Shown here piece after piece: positions 34,210 through 42,628 of a stretch of 64,000 nucleotides of DNA; the first letter of the stretch is position 1; each line of letters begins with the position of its first letter. Origin of the DNA: Lachnoclostridium sp. UBA5725 (lineage in GTDB: Bacteria; Bacillota; Clostridia; Lachnospirales; Lachnospiraceae); NCBI GenBank assembly GCA_002419585.1, contig DIGJ01000012.1, forward strand, positions 47,183-111,182, written 5' to 3'. The notes beneath the pieces are model-generated. The model was given only the letters and a program-made list of their open reading frames with translations. It did no database searches and was not told where the DNA came from. The position numbers and the translations under genes were made by a program.

Positions 34210-35256
34210 TTACTCTGTCACTTCTTCTTTTTCTGCGCCTGGTCCTTCACAAAGTCCAAAATGCACACGAACTTTCTTTTCAACTTCAGCAAATAAGTCT
34301 GGATTTTCTTTAAGATACTGTTTTGAATTCTCTCGTCCCTGACCGATCTTAGCATCATTGTAAGCATACCAAGCACCACTTTTTACTATAATTCCAGCGT
34401 TAGCTGCTAAATCCAAGACATCGCCCTCTCTTGAGATACCCTGTCCGAACATAATATCAAACTCTGCCTCTTTGAAAGGAGGGGCGATCTTATTTTTAAC
34501 CACTTTTATTCTGGTACGGTTACCAACCACTTCACCGCCTTGTTTTAATGCTTCAATTCTACGCACATCCAAACGTACGGAAGAATAGAATTTGAGGGCG
34601 CGTCCTCCGGTTGTTGTTTCAGGACTACCAAACATAACACCAACTTTTTCACGTAATTGGTTAATAAATATAACTACACAGTTTGACTTGCTAATAACCG
34701 ATGTTAATTTACGAAGTGCCTGTGACATCAGTCTTGCCTGTAATCCTACGTGGCTATCTCCCATGTCACCATCAATCTCTGCCTTTGGTACTAAGGCCGC
34801 AACGGAGTCAACGATAATAATGTCAACCGCACCAGAACGAACCATAGTTTCTGTAATTTCAAGGGCCTGTTCACCACTGTCTGGCTGAGAAATATACAGA
34901 TTGTCGATATCTACACCAATATTTTTTGCATAAGCCGGGTCAAGTGCATGCTCCGCATCAATAAAACCAGCAATACCACCGCGCTTTTGAACCTCTGCAA
35001 CCATATGTAGGGCAACCGTTGTTTTACCACTGGATTCTGGTCCGTATACTTCCACAATTCTTCCCTTTGGAATACCGCCAAGTCCAAGTGCCACATCTAA
35101 GCTAATGGAGCCGGTAGGTATCGTCTCTACACTCATATGCGCACTATTCTCGCCTAGTTTCATAACAGAGCCTTTTCCATACTGCTTTTCAATCTGTGCA
35201 AGCGCTGATTCCAATGCTTTCAATTTATTATCATCACGTTCCATATCTTTTCCCAT
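34210..35256 (-). CDS. recA: Recombinase RecA
   Basis: 348-aa RecA: strand exchange, LexA cleavage and repair. Walker A is GPESSGKTT (residues 72-80), Walker B IIIVDSVAALVP, L1 and L2 loops 'GDSHVGLQARLMSQALRKLT' and 'FGSPETTTGGRALKFYSSVR', and the C-terminal domain ends in an acidic tail (GPGAEKEEVTE). The start at 35256 has AAGGAG 8 nt upstream. It is transcribed from a strong promoter with a LexA box and followed by recX. Confidence 0.99.
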   Translation of the reverse strand: MGKDMERDDNKLKALESALAQIEKQYGKGSVMKLGENSAHMSVETIPTGSISLDVALGLGGIPKGRIVEVYGPESSGKTTVALHMVAEVQKRGGIAGFIDAEHALDPAYAKNIGVDIDNLYISQPDSGEQALEITETMVRSGAVDIIIVDSVAALVPKAEIDGDMGDSHVGLQARLMSQALRKLTSVISKSNCVVIFINQLREKVGVMFGSPETTTGGRALKFYSSVRLDVRRIEALKQGGEVVGNRTRIKVVKNKIAPPFKEAEFDIMFGQGISREGDVLDLAANAGIIVKSGAWYAYNDAKIGQGRENSKQYLKENPDLFAEVEKKVRVHFGLCEGPGAEKEEVTE

Positions 35257-35279
35257 TTTATATTCTCCTTTTGGTTATC

Positions 35280-35291
35280 GAACAATTGTTC
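35280..35291 (-). promoter_or_regulatory. LexA (SOS) operator of recA
   Basis: GAACAATTGTTC is a perfect palindrome of the GAAC-N4-GTTC LexA box used by Firmicutes. It lies 11 nt downstream of the recA -10 element, over the predicted transcription start, which is a repressing position. Confidence 0.93.
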
Positions 35292-35302
35292 TGTCTTTTA
35301 AT

Positions 35303-35331
35303 ATAGTAATCTATTTTTATTTCTTTGTCAA
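35303..35331 (-). promoter_or_regulatory. Sigma-A-type promoter of recA
   Basis: On the minus strand TTGACA (35326-35331), 17-nt spacer and TACTAT (35303-35308). It directs recA-recX; the remaining spacer up to 35476 is A/T-rich and without a recognised gene. Confidence 0.87.
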
Positions 35332-35476
35332 CTGAAATTTGAAGCCTGTATTTTTATATGAAGCTTCCTATTTTGTAGATGAAATTCCACATTTTTAGGA
35401 TTTTTTTTGTAACTTTACCAATATAAATAAACGCTAAAACTTGTATTGTTTCTGAACATAATTATACTATATTCAC

Positions 35477-38400
35477 TTAATAAATTCCTCCCGTTTTATA
35501 ATCATAATTCACATTTTTATTACGTCCAATTTCATACAAGACATAATCTCCATCCATAAGCGAAACTGTATTTCCACTTGTATCCTGCTTCGCCAAACCT
35601 CCTCCTTCCATTTTCCACATGTTACAGTATCCATTTGTTACGTTTTCTGCATTGATATAAGATAAATGCCGTTCTTTGTTTTGTATTGTTTCTATTTGAA
35701 AATTCACAATAAGATAACCGCTGTTTAACCAGAATACTTCGTCAAATGAAATTCCGCCATGATTTTTTGCACAAGAAGCCACATCATAATTTTTCGGGCA
35801 CACATATAGTTTTGTTGGGAGATAGTATTCGCAGATCCAGCTCTGCACGGATTTGTGTTGCAGGGATAGAAGTTTAGAATTGTTAGTACTTACAAGAGGT
35901 TGAAAGAACGAAGCATTTCCAGTATAACTCATCAAAGTATCTGGTATCATGATATTTCCAAAGGTATAAACATTTTTCTTGTTCTGTCTGGTGCAAGGAG
36001 TTCCTTTTAAAGCTCCACCGGTTAAATAGGTGTCTTTTCGGTCAATGCTATGAATATTGTTTTGATCAAGCGAACTTCCTACCTTAATTAAGATTTGTTT
36101 TTTGTTCGTAGATTCAAAGTATTCGGTATAATATAAATCTACTTCTTGACGATTTTGACCCTTTCTATTTACGTAATAGAATTTTGGTGTGATTCGGATA
36201 TAATCGTCTACACCGTCATAGTTTCCTATGGTATCAACGGAAAATCTGGTATAGTACCCAGTCTTTATCGCTCCAATATTTGAATACACCGGATGACTTC
36301 CATTCATCAAAGGAAAGGTATATTTTGAATTCCGATAAGCATTCCTACTCCAGTTAAGCGCTGCATTGCCATTACGATCTTTGATACCTATGGTGTAATT
36401 GGTTCCGTTGAAAGTAAGGGAGTTTTCGTTACGAAATACGTTCTGCCAGATGGGATAATCCGATACATCGTAAAGATTAAAATTATAGACTCGTCCGCTT
36501 ACCTCTACATCCACGGTATCGGTTGCTACATAGTTTTCAAAATCGGTATTGGCAAGGTCTTCAGTCTTACTGATACCATTATTGGCGTCACAGTTGATAG
36601 AACGTGACCTGAACTCAACGGTATACTGTCCTTCCTTAACCCAAGCGGGAAGATAAAACTGCGTGGTATCTCCAATGGTTGTCCATGTCCCAGCTGCTAA
36701 ATATGTACCATTCTTCATGACGTCAAATGGGAACTTTACTTCTCTTGATGCGGTATATTTCGCATAATTCCTTGTTCCATATCCTTTTAAATCGGAATGG
36801 TATCCTTGTGTTGGAAGCGTGACATTAAAGTAGGTATCTAGAACAAGGCTTGCTACGGATTTATCTGGATGTATAAGCTGATTGTATTTTTTTACATCCT
36901 CTATCTTGGCATCACATATGATTGGAGTATGAATGGTCACATCATTAATTTCATCAATTTCATAAACAAGCATGCTTCCTTCTGCGTCATCACCATAATG
37001 AGTAGTTCGGGTATAGCAAACACCCCCTTCACTCGAATATTCGCCATTTGCTTTCGCAACATCAATAACAAGTCCACTTCGAAATAGGGCATATGTGTTT
37101 GCGCGTCCAGTTTTTGGAATACTCTTTGGAGCTGGAGTAGAACCATTACAGCGACTACCATCCATGATTACTTCCCCGTCAAAGGTTAATGAATCATTCC
37201 ATACGGCATACTCTCCAACCGATGTACCACCGCCGTTTGGTTCAACAAAATTCGAACTGTGAACCTGATAATTTACGACAGGAGCTTTATAATAGGATGT
37301 TGGAGTTAAATAAATATAACCACTAGGTAACGAGTAATTAGAAGCTCTAGCCCAAGATAATGTATACACATTCAAATCTTGTATTTTCCAATAACTATAC
37401 GTTCGCCGGACCGTATCATATGTACTTCCTTTTTTTATAAGAAAATCTTTATAGCCATAGTAGTGGACAAACTTATATTGTACCAAATAGTTATCGGTGT
37501 ACGTACTTACATATTGAGTTTCAGACGTTGGAATTCCTTGTTCTGAATTAAACTTTTCGCTAAAGCGCTCATCCGCCTGTATTATTCCGATAGAATAAGG
37601 TTCCGTTATATCTTCACCAATTTCTTCACTACCTCCATCTTCATCCAATACTGGCATTTTGAAATTTCGATAGACGCAAACAATTTCAATACCTCCGTCA
37701 ACTACTTCATAAAACTTGCAACCTTTTGCATACTTATCATTACTTAAATAGGATACTGAACTCCCTAAATCTTTTCGATTTCGTAAAGGATATAAAGCGT
37801 CCTTATACCCTTCCCAATCCACTAGAGGATTAATTGAAGAAGCAATGCTTAATTTGTCTCTTGGTGTTCTATAGTATCCCTTCTCATGTTCCTTTTTGTC
37901 TTCTTTCAAACGTGCCCAGTATACACGGTACAGATATAACTCATTTCCCGTCACTTCTGAAGTAATGGTTCCCGGAATGGTACTGGTATTGGTTGCAAAC
38001 GTAGTATGCACTCGTTCTGTTGTTGATAATGGCACACTGCTTACCTGTGTATACCCATTGGAGGAACTATATTTCATAGTGGTGAGGTAAACACTCGTAT
38101 TCGCTGGAGGAGAAAATCTCAAAGGAATATTATAGCGGTTCTTCATATCTTTCTTGACATAATCCGGCCAGTCTACCGTTGATATATTAGCAATATCATC
38201 ATAGCAGTATTTATAAGAACTATGGGTACCATTCTCATAGTTCGCTCGAAGGATTCCACTGAACCAAACGACCCCTCCTGACTCATTTAACGTAGCAGAA
38301 CTGATATCCGCAGCCTCAAATTTATCTTCTACTGTTTCATACTGAAAGGTAAATGTTGTAGTTGTGATTCCTGTTACTGGATCATCTTCATCCTTCGAAT

Positions 38401-38656
38401 CTAGTTCCGCATCCGCTAAGAGAATTTTTCCATAGGGTTTTTTAGGAGCCATATCTACATTTTTTTTGTTATGTATCATAAACCCCATAGTCTGCCACGT
38501 CGTGTCCGTGGAAGCAGTGGTGGCAGGAGCTACTATCGCAATGGTACCTTTATCATTCATTGTTAATTTTACATTGCTAGAATCCGAAGCATATACATGG
38601 GACGAAACAAAGAATACCGAAAAAAACAGAATAATTAAATATTTACTGTATTTCAT
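35477..38656 (-). CDS. Large secreted protein of unknown function (possibly DUF5704 type)
   Basis: 1059-aa protein with a classical signal peptide (hydrophobic residues ~6-20, cleavage after VYA near residue 26). No membrane anchor, SLH or sortase signal is evident. The mature part is Tyr/Ser/Thr/Asn-rich and beta-rich, typical of extracellular domains, with scattered Cys (e.g. CDAKIEDVKKYN, CDANNGIS, CTRQNKKN, CEYYLPTKLYVCPKNYDVASC). I recall Lachnospiraceae proteins with DUF5704 in this style, but that assignment is weak. The start at 38656 follows GAGGTG 6 nt upstream. It begins 10 nt after the SLH-like lipoprotein gene ends, so the two form an operon and may act together at the cell surface. 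Confidence 0.75.
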   Translation of the reverse strand: MKYSKYLIILFFSVFFVSSHVYASDSSNVKLTMNDKGTIAIVAPATTASTDTTWQTMGFMIHNKKNVDMAPKKPYGKILLADAELDSKDEDDPVTGITTTTFTFQYETVEDKFEAADISSATLNESGGVVWFSGILRANYENGTHSSYKYCYDDIANISTVDWPDYVKKDMKNRYNIPLRFSPPANTSVYLTTMKYSSSNGYTQVSSVPLSTTERVHTTFATNTSTIPGTITSEVTGNELYLYRVYWARLKEDKKEHEKGYYRTPRDKLSIASSINPLVDWEGYKDALYPLRNRKDLGSSVSYLSNDKYAKGCKFYEVVDGGIEIVCVYRNFKMPVLDEDGGSEEIGEDITEPYSIGIIQADERFSEKFNSEQGIPTSETQYVSTYTDNYLVQYKFVHYYGYKDFLIKKGSTYDTVRRTYSYWKIQDLNVYTLSWARASNYSLPSGYIYLTPTSYYKAPVVNYQVHSSNFVEPNGGGTSVGEYAVWNDSLTFDGEVIMDGSRCNGSTPAPKSIPKTGRANTYALFRSGLVIDVAKANGEYSSEGGVCYTRTTHYGDDAEGSMLVYEIDEINDVTIHTPIICDAKIEDVKKYNQLIHPDKSVASLVLDTYFNVTLPTQGYHSDLKGYGTRNYAKYTASREVKFPFDVMKNGTYLAAGTWTTIGDTTQFYLPAWVKEGQYTVEFRSRSINCDANNGISKTEDLANTDFENYVATDTVDVEVSGRVYNFNLYDVSDYPIWQNVFRNENSLTFNGTNYTIGIKDRNGNAALNWSRNAYRNSKYTFPLMNGSHPVYSNIGAIKTGYYTRFSVDTIGNYDGVDDYIRITPKFYYVNRKGQNRQEVDLYYTEYFESTNKKQILIKVGSSLDQNNIHSIDRKDTYLTGGALKGTPCTRQNKKNVYTFGNIMIPDTLMSYTGNASFFQPLVSTNNSKLLSLQHKSVQSWICEYYLPTKLYVCPKNYDVASCAKNHGGISFDEVFWLNSGYLIVNFQIETIQNKERHLSYINAENVTNGYCNMWKMEGGGLAKQDTSGNTVSLMDGDYVLYEIGRNKNVNYDYKTGGIY

Positions 38657-38666
38657 TTTAGTCACC

Positions 38667-40013
38667 TCAATATATACACCAAATTTCTTGTCCTTTATAC
38701 TTACTTAAGTTTGGTTTTTTCCAATTTGCCAAGTAGTCACGAAATACCGCATAGGTGGAACCATCATCATTTACAGTTGAGGTGCCTACTGCTATATCAA
38801 AATATCCATCTAACCATACTCCCTTTGTGAAATCATCCAGTGCAATGCTGTCGTTCGCATATATAATATCACTTTGTTTTCCAGTGCTTCTTTTATAAAT
38901 CCGTGTCGCCGATGTGATCTTAAAGCGAAGATAGCAACGGAAATACCAATATGATCCATCTGAATATAGAGTTGATGGTTCCACGACTATTTTGTCCGAT
39001 TTTATAATCACCTTGTTTTCTGTTGCTGCTTTTACATAGTCTTCAATATCCTGTGTGATGTACTTATCATAATCCGTGTAGGACTTATAGTAGGTGTTCC
39101 GTAACCCATTGCTCCAGTCATTATCGAATTCTTTGTAATTGAAATTGAGTCGGTAGGTTAAATTTTGCTTTATCTTTTCTGCCCACAGATCAACTACTTC
39201 TTCCGAAGGCACCGTTAAATTATATTTTTTCTTATATTTTTCAACATCTACAGGGTTCACATAATCTACCAAACTCTTCGGTTCGTAGCGATAAACAGAA
39301 TATTGATACTGAAATCTCTGATCATAGAATTTGTTCGGGAAACTAGCCAGTATATAACTGTACTTCTTGTAATTCTTTGGCAGATTCGTTGTCCTAGTAA
39401 GTTGTCCATCCGGACTCATAGTCTTTCTATCTTTCGTCCCAAGCGCTCGTAAGACAACTGACTTCATCGCACCTGCCGTCACAGTATCAGTTGGCTTAAA
39501 TTTCCGGCTCTGACTGTATTTACCATTACTACTTCCTACCATAACTCCCTCACCGAATACCCAAACGGCACTAGACTTGTATGGTTCTTCCATTTTGGCT
39601 AAGTCGGAGATACGCTTGTCCGATACGATGGTCTCTGAAAGGTCGGTGTTCTCTTCTTCGCCCTTGTACGCCATTGTTCTTGCTGCTAAGAGAGCAAGTT
39701 CTGCCTTGGTAATACTTATTGAAGTATCAGTTAGTTCCGTTGGCAAAAGAATCTGCGCCGCAACCAGCGCATCATGATACGCTTCATATCCGCTTCCATT
39801 TACTGTTAAGTTTAGCTGTTTTGCCACATACTTCTCAGCGGTACCAACTGTACAACCTCCAATTGTAGACGTTCCCATAGGATCTTCCGCTTCCTTGGCC
39901 TGTACACTGGTACTCGAAATAAACGCAGATGCCATCTTATCGCTAGAACAACCTGTAAATGTAAGTATTACCAAAAGTGCTACCATTAAAATATTTCTTT
40001 TTACTCTCCTCAT
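38667..40013 (-). CDS. Lipoprotein with SLH-like repeats
   Basis: 448-aa predicted lipoprotein: basic start MRRVKRN, hydrophobic core and lipobox-like FTGC (Cys at about residue 22). Residues ~50-190 resemble S-layer homology repeats ('ISITKAELALLAARTMAYKG' and 'FKPTDTVTAGAMKSVVLRALG'), normally a cell-wall anchoring module, here next to a lipid anchor. The rest (~200-448) is Tyr/Lys-rich, with 'NKFYDQRFQYQYSVYRYEPK', and unassigned. GGGAGGG precedes the ATG by about 11 nt. It has its own promoter at 40046-40074 and is followed at 10 nt by the 1059-aa secreted protein. Confidence 0.75.
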   Translation of the reverse strand: MRRVKRNILMVALLVILTFTGCSSDKMASAFISSTSVQAKEAEDPMGTSTIGGCTVGTAEKYVAKQLNLTVNGSGYEAYHDALVAAQILLPTELTDTSISITKAELALLAARTMAYKGEEENTDLSETIVSDKRISDLAKMEEPYKSSAVWVFGEGVMVGSSNGKYSQSRKFKPTDTVTAGAMKSVVLRALGTKDRKTMSPDGQLTRTTNLPKNYKKYSYILASFPNKFYDQRFQYQYSVYRYEPKSLVDYVNPVDVEKYKKKYNLTVPSEEVVDLWAEKIKQNLTYRLNFNYKEFDNDWSNGLRNTYYKSYTDYDKYITQDIEDYVKAATENKVIIKSDKIVVEPSTLYSDGSYWYFRCYLRFKITSATRIYKRSTGKQSDIIYANDSIALDDFTKGVWLDGYFDIAVGTSTVNDDGSTYAVFRDYLANWKKPNLSKYKGQEIWCIY

Positions 40014-40045
40014 AAATTAATATACCCTCCCAGTTAATATATTTT

Positions 40046-40074
40046 ATTATAATATAAAGCCATTAAATGCACAA
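40046..40074 (-). promoter_or_regulatory. Promoter of the envelope operon
   Basis: TTGTGC (40069-40074), 17-nt spacer and TATAAT (40046-40051) on the minus strand, about 35 nt before the lipoprotein start. Confidence 0.75.
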
Positions 40075-40141
40075 GTCTTATTTGTATTTCCTTTACTTCT
40101 CTTTTGTGTAAACTAATTAAACTTGTGTCAAAATAAAAAAA

Positions 40142-40196
40142 ATAAGTGTTACAATAGGAATAACAATTATCCTATCATACCACTTATAGATTACCA
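40142..40196 (-). terminator. Terminator after the DJ-1 family gene
   Basis: ATAAGTG and CACTTAT close an outer stem, and ATAGGAATAA with TTATCCTAT an inner one. The minus-strand transcript then reads ATTTTTTTTATTTTG. It lies about 58 nt past the DJ-1 gene stop and upstream of the envelope operon promoter. Confidence 0.8.
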
Positions 40197-40253
40197 GATT
40201 CTGGAATTATATTCCAACAAAAATATCAGTTTTTTTAGATTAAGTCCCATCCA

Positions 40254-40766
40254 TTATACTCTTCTATGTAACTTCCAGAAGTCAATCGTTTCCTGTATAT
40301 CATTTTCATCTTCAAACAAATCCAATTCCTTTGCAACTTCAATTGCAAAGTCCACATAAGCATTCGGTCTTGCCGTTATGATATTCTTTTCATTTACCAC
40401 ATCCAAATCCACCGAATGAATCGAACCAACTTCCTGCAATATTTCAGATTCCTCTAGCACATCTACACCTGCACAGATTGCTCCAATTAGTACTTTTTTG
40501 TTTCTTGCATCTTTTAATAATTCTATGACTTTATCTGATTTTACATTCGCAATCGTTCCACCAGTTAAAATAATACTTTTTGCACCCGTAACATCGATCT
40601 CATTGATAGAAATATCACTTTCCACGCAAAATCCTTCCATCGTTTTTATACTCTGCCCATTCAACGAACAAAATCTCATCTCTTGATTTGTAGCCTTCAT
40701 AAAATAACTCAAAATTACAATTTCGTAAAAGCAACATTCCTCATATATTATAAAATAATTCATCAT
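40254..40766 (-). CDS. DJ-1/PfpI-family protein
   Basis: 170-aa member of the DJ-1/PfpI (class I glutamine amidotransferase-like) superfamily. The nucleophile-elbow Cys is in LIGAICAGVDVL at about residue 98. The 'SIILTGGT' strand and 'IITARPNAYVDFAIEVAKEL' C-terminal helix follow the family order. The N-terminus 'YEECCFYEIVILSYF' corresponds to the first strand, with an E near residue 15. Functions in the superfamily range from deglycase/chaperone to protease and regulator, so none is assigned. The ribosome binding site is weak (GAGACG). Single-gene unit ending at a terminator. Confidence 0.85.
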   Translation of the reverse strand: MMNYFIIYEECCFYEIVILSYFMKATNQEMRFCSLNGQSIKTMEGFCVESDISINEIDVTGAKSIILTGGTIANVKSDKVIELLKDARNKKVLIGAICAGVDVLEESEILQEVGSIHSVDLDVVNEKNIITARPNAYVDFAIEVAKELDLFEDENDIQETIDFWKLHRRV

Positions 40767-40869
40767 TTCGTCTCTTCATCCACTTTTATATTTCAACTTC
40801 AAATTAACATATTGATTGCTCATAAATATAATAACTCATAAAAAATTAATCATCTATAAACATCTATCA

Positions 40870-41000
40870 CCTACAGACATTAAATGCCTATAACACCAAG
40901 TACCTACAACCATTAAACACCTATAATCATCATGTACTTATAACATTAAATACCTATGCATCAAGCACCTACAATTATAAATCCCCTATAAGCATGGAAC
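40870..41000. repeat. Degenerate 15-19-bp tandem repeats (CCTAYAA-type)
   Basis: About eight imperfect units of the type CCTATAACATTAAATA follow each other with 15-19-bp spacing. They form the first part of the 40767-41314 spacer; the second part is the 162-nt palindrome at 41121. No gene was found in this spacer. Confidence 0.7.
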
Positions 41001-41120
41001 CAAACATCTATACACATTAACCATCAGCACTATTAGTCGCCAATATTGATCTATAATATTGATAATATTAACCAATAATCGTGACCACCCATTTTAATAC
41101 CCGCTTTCCTCCAATAAACA

Positions 41121-41282
41121 GACCCAGCATCCTGCACCCTCGCTTCAAACGTCATTTGCACGTTTATTTTATCAAGACCATAGCAATAATGGAGCGCCTA
41201 CCGCGAGATTATTGCTGCCCATGGCTTGATAAAATGCCCTTTCGTGCCTGACATTTGAAGCGAGGATGCTGGACGCTGGGTC
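41121..41282. repeat. 162-nt palindromic hairpin repeat, diverged member
   Basis: GACCCAGCATCC at 41121 pairs with the right arm ending GGACGCTGGGTC at 41282. The stem is about 70 bp with internal loops and a 17-nt apical loop (41191-41207). Its inner part shares ACGTTTATTTTATCAAGAC with ACGATTATTTTAATAAGAC of copies 1 and 2, and ATGGCTTGATAAAAT with ATGGCTTATTAAAAT on the right arm. The asymmetric bulge is at the same place. The outer stem is unrelated. It ends 33 nt from the ilvA stop. Confidence 0.88.
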
Positions 41283-41314
41283 GTCCGTATCCCAAGGCGT
41301 ATATTCATTCGCCC

Positions 41315-42526
41315 CTACATCTTTGCCTGCTGATCAATCGGATTATACCCATGCTTCTTAAGCGCAGCAATAATAGCCGCCTTATGCTCATGCCCAAATG
41401 CTTCCATCGTAATAGTAAGCTCTACCGCCGCATTACGATTGATGCTTACAAACTGGTTATGATCCAATCGGATCACATTTCCCCGTTCCTTTGATATGAT
41501 ACCCGCAACATTTACAAGTTCACCCGGACGATCCGGCAAAAGAACTGATACTGTAAAAATACGTCCTCTCTGAATGAGTCCATGCTGAACAACAGAGGAT
41601 ATAGTGATGACGTCCATATTTCCGCCGCTTAGTACCGATACTACTTTTTTATCTTTGCAATCAAGGTGTTTCAGTGCCGCTACCGTAAGTAATCCCGAAT
41701 TTTCAACCACCATCTTATGATTTTCCATCATATCAAGGAAGGTTACAATCAGCTCTTCATCATCGACTGTGATAATATCATCGATATTTTTTTGCACATA
41801 CGGGAAAATCTTTGTTCCTGGAGTTTTAACTGCTGTACCATCTGCAATGGTCTCAACACCAGGCAAAGATACTACTTTACCAGCTTTTATGGATTCTTGC
41901 ATACAGTTTGCTCCGGCTGGTTCTACACCAATGACTTTAACATTTGGATTCAAGAGTTTTGCCAGCGTAGAAACTCCTGCTGCAAGTCCGCCACCGCCAA
42001 TCGGTACCAGGATTATATCAACGGTTGGAAGGTCCTTGAAGATTTCCATCGCTATCGTTCCCTGACCCGTCGCAACTTGTTCATCGTCAAATGGATGAAT
42101 GAAAGTATAACCTTTTTCCTCTGCCAGTTTCAGTGCATGTTTGCAGGCATCGTCATATACGTTTCCATGAAGAACCACTTCTGCTCCATAGCTTTTCGTA
42201 CGATTTACCTTAATTAAAGGTGTCGTCGTAGGCATAACAATCGTTGCTTTTGCACCATACAATTTTGCTGCATAGGCAACGCCTTGTGCATGGTTACCGG
42301 CAGAAGCCGTAATAAGCCCCTTCTGGCGATCTTCTTCCGATAAGGTACTAATCTTATAATAAGCACCTCTTACCTTATATGCTCCAGTATATTGCATGTT
42401 TTCAGGTTTTAAATAAACCTTGTTGCCACTAATATCAGAAAAATACTCACTATAAACTAATTTTGTGCGTACGATAACTTTCTTGACGGCCTCGCACGCT
42501 TCCTCAAATTGATCTAATGTCATCAT
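41315..42526 (-). CDS. ilvA: Threonine ammonia-lyase (threonine dehydratase)
   Basis: 403-aa PLP enzyme that deaminates threonine to 2-oxobutanoate, feeding isoleucine synthesis or fermentative threonine breakdown. The PLP Lys is in GAYKVRGAYYKI, the phosphate-binding loop is VPIGGGGLAAGVSTLAK, and TASAGNHAQGVAYAA is the substrate loop. A C-terminal ACT domain (IFTVSVLLPDRPGELVNVAG) suggests amino-acid regulation. The single-ACT short form is shared by TdcB-like and IlvA-like enzymes, so the biosynthetic role is inference. The start at 42526 follows GGAG 6 nt upstream; an ATG 12 nt earlier overlaps that site. Confidence 0.93.
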   Translation of the reverse strand: MMTLDQFEEACEAVKKVIVRTKLVYSEYFSDISGNKVYLKPENMQYTGAYKVRGAYYKISTLSEEDRQKGLITASAGNHAQGVAYAAKLYGAKATIVMPTTTPLIKVNRTKSYGAEVVLHGNVYDDACKHALKLAEEKGYTFIHPFDDEQVATGQGTIAMEIFKDLPTVDIILVPIGGGGLAAGVSTLAKLLNPNVKVIGVEPAGANCMQESIKAGKVVSLPGVETIADGTAVKTPGTKIFPYVQKNIDDIITVDDEELIVTFLDMMENHKMVVENSGLLTVAALKHLDCKDKKVVSVLSGGNMDVITISSVVQHGLIQRGRIFTVSVLLPDRPGELVNVAGIISKERGNVIRLDHNQFVSINRNAAVELTITMEAFGHEHKAAIIAALKKHGYNPIDQQAKM

Positions 42527-42562
42527 AATTTTCTCCATTCCTGCACATATCTATTGTGCATA
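42527..42562 (-). promoter_or_regulatory. 5' leader stem-loop of ilvA (shared motif, member 2)
   Basis: On the minus strand TGCACA, a 7-nt loop and TGTGCA form a perfect 6-bp stem followed by GGAATGGAGAAAA with the ribosome binding site. It is preceded by AAACTTAATATGC, close to AAACTTGATATGC at the BofC-like gene (7909-7919). Stem bases differ from GCGC in the other members but remain paired. Confidence 0.5.
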
Positions 42563-42564
42563 TT

Positions 42565-42598
42565 AAGTTTGCGCCGAGGATTACGCAGGCACAAACTT
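42565..42598. other. Stem-loop between ftsY and ilvA
   Basis: AAGTTTGCGCC (42565-42575) pairs with GGCACAAACTT (42588-42598), with one wobble or mismatch, around a 12-nt loop. It lies between the ftsY terminator and the ilvA leader hairpin. It may be a second terminator or part of ilvA control. Confidence 0.55.
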
Positions 42599-42601
42599 TG
42601 T

Positions 42602-42628
42602 AAGTGAAAGATTAAAAATCTTTCACTT
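42602..42628 (-). terminator. Terminator-like hairpin at the ftsY stop codon
   Basis: A perfect 12-bp stem (AAGTGAAAGATT with AATCTTTCACTT) with a 3-nt loop abuts the ftsY TAA. There is no long U-tract after it on the minus strand, so read-through into ilvA is possible. Confidence 0.65.

Noticed and set aside
37896..38090. Plus-strand frame inside the 1059-aa gene
   Set aside because: No ribosome binding site or conserved features, and the minus-strand gene has a signal peptide and a continuous frame.
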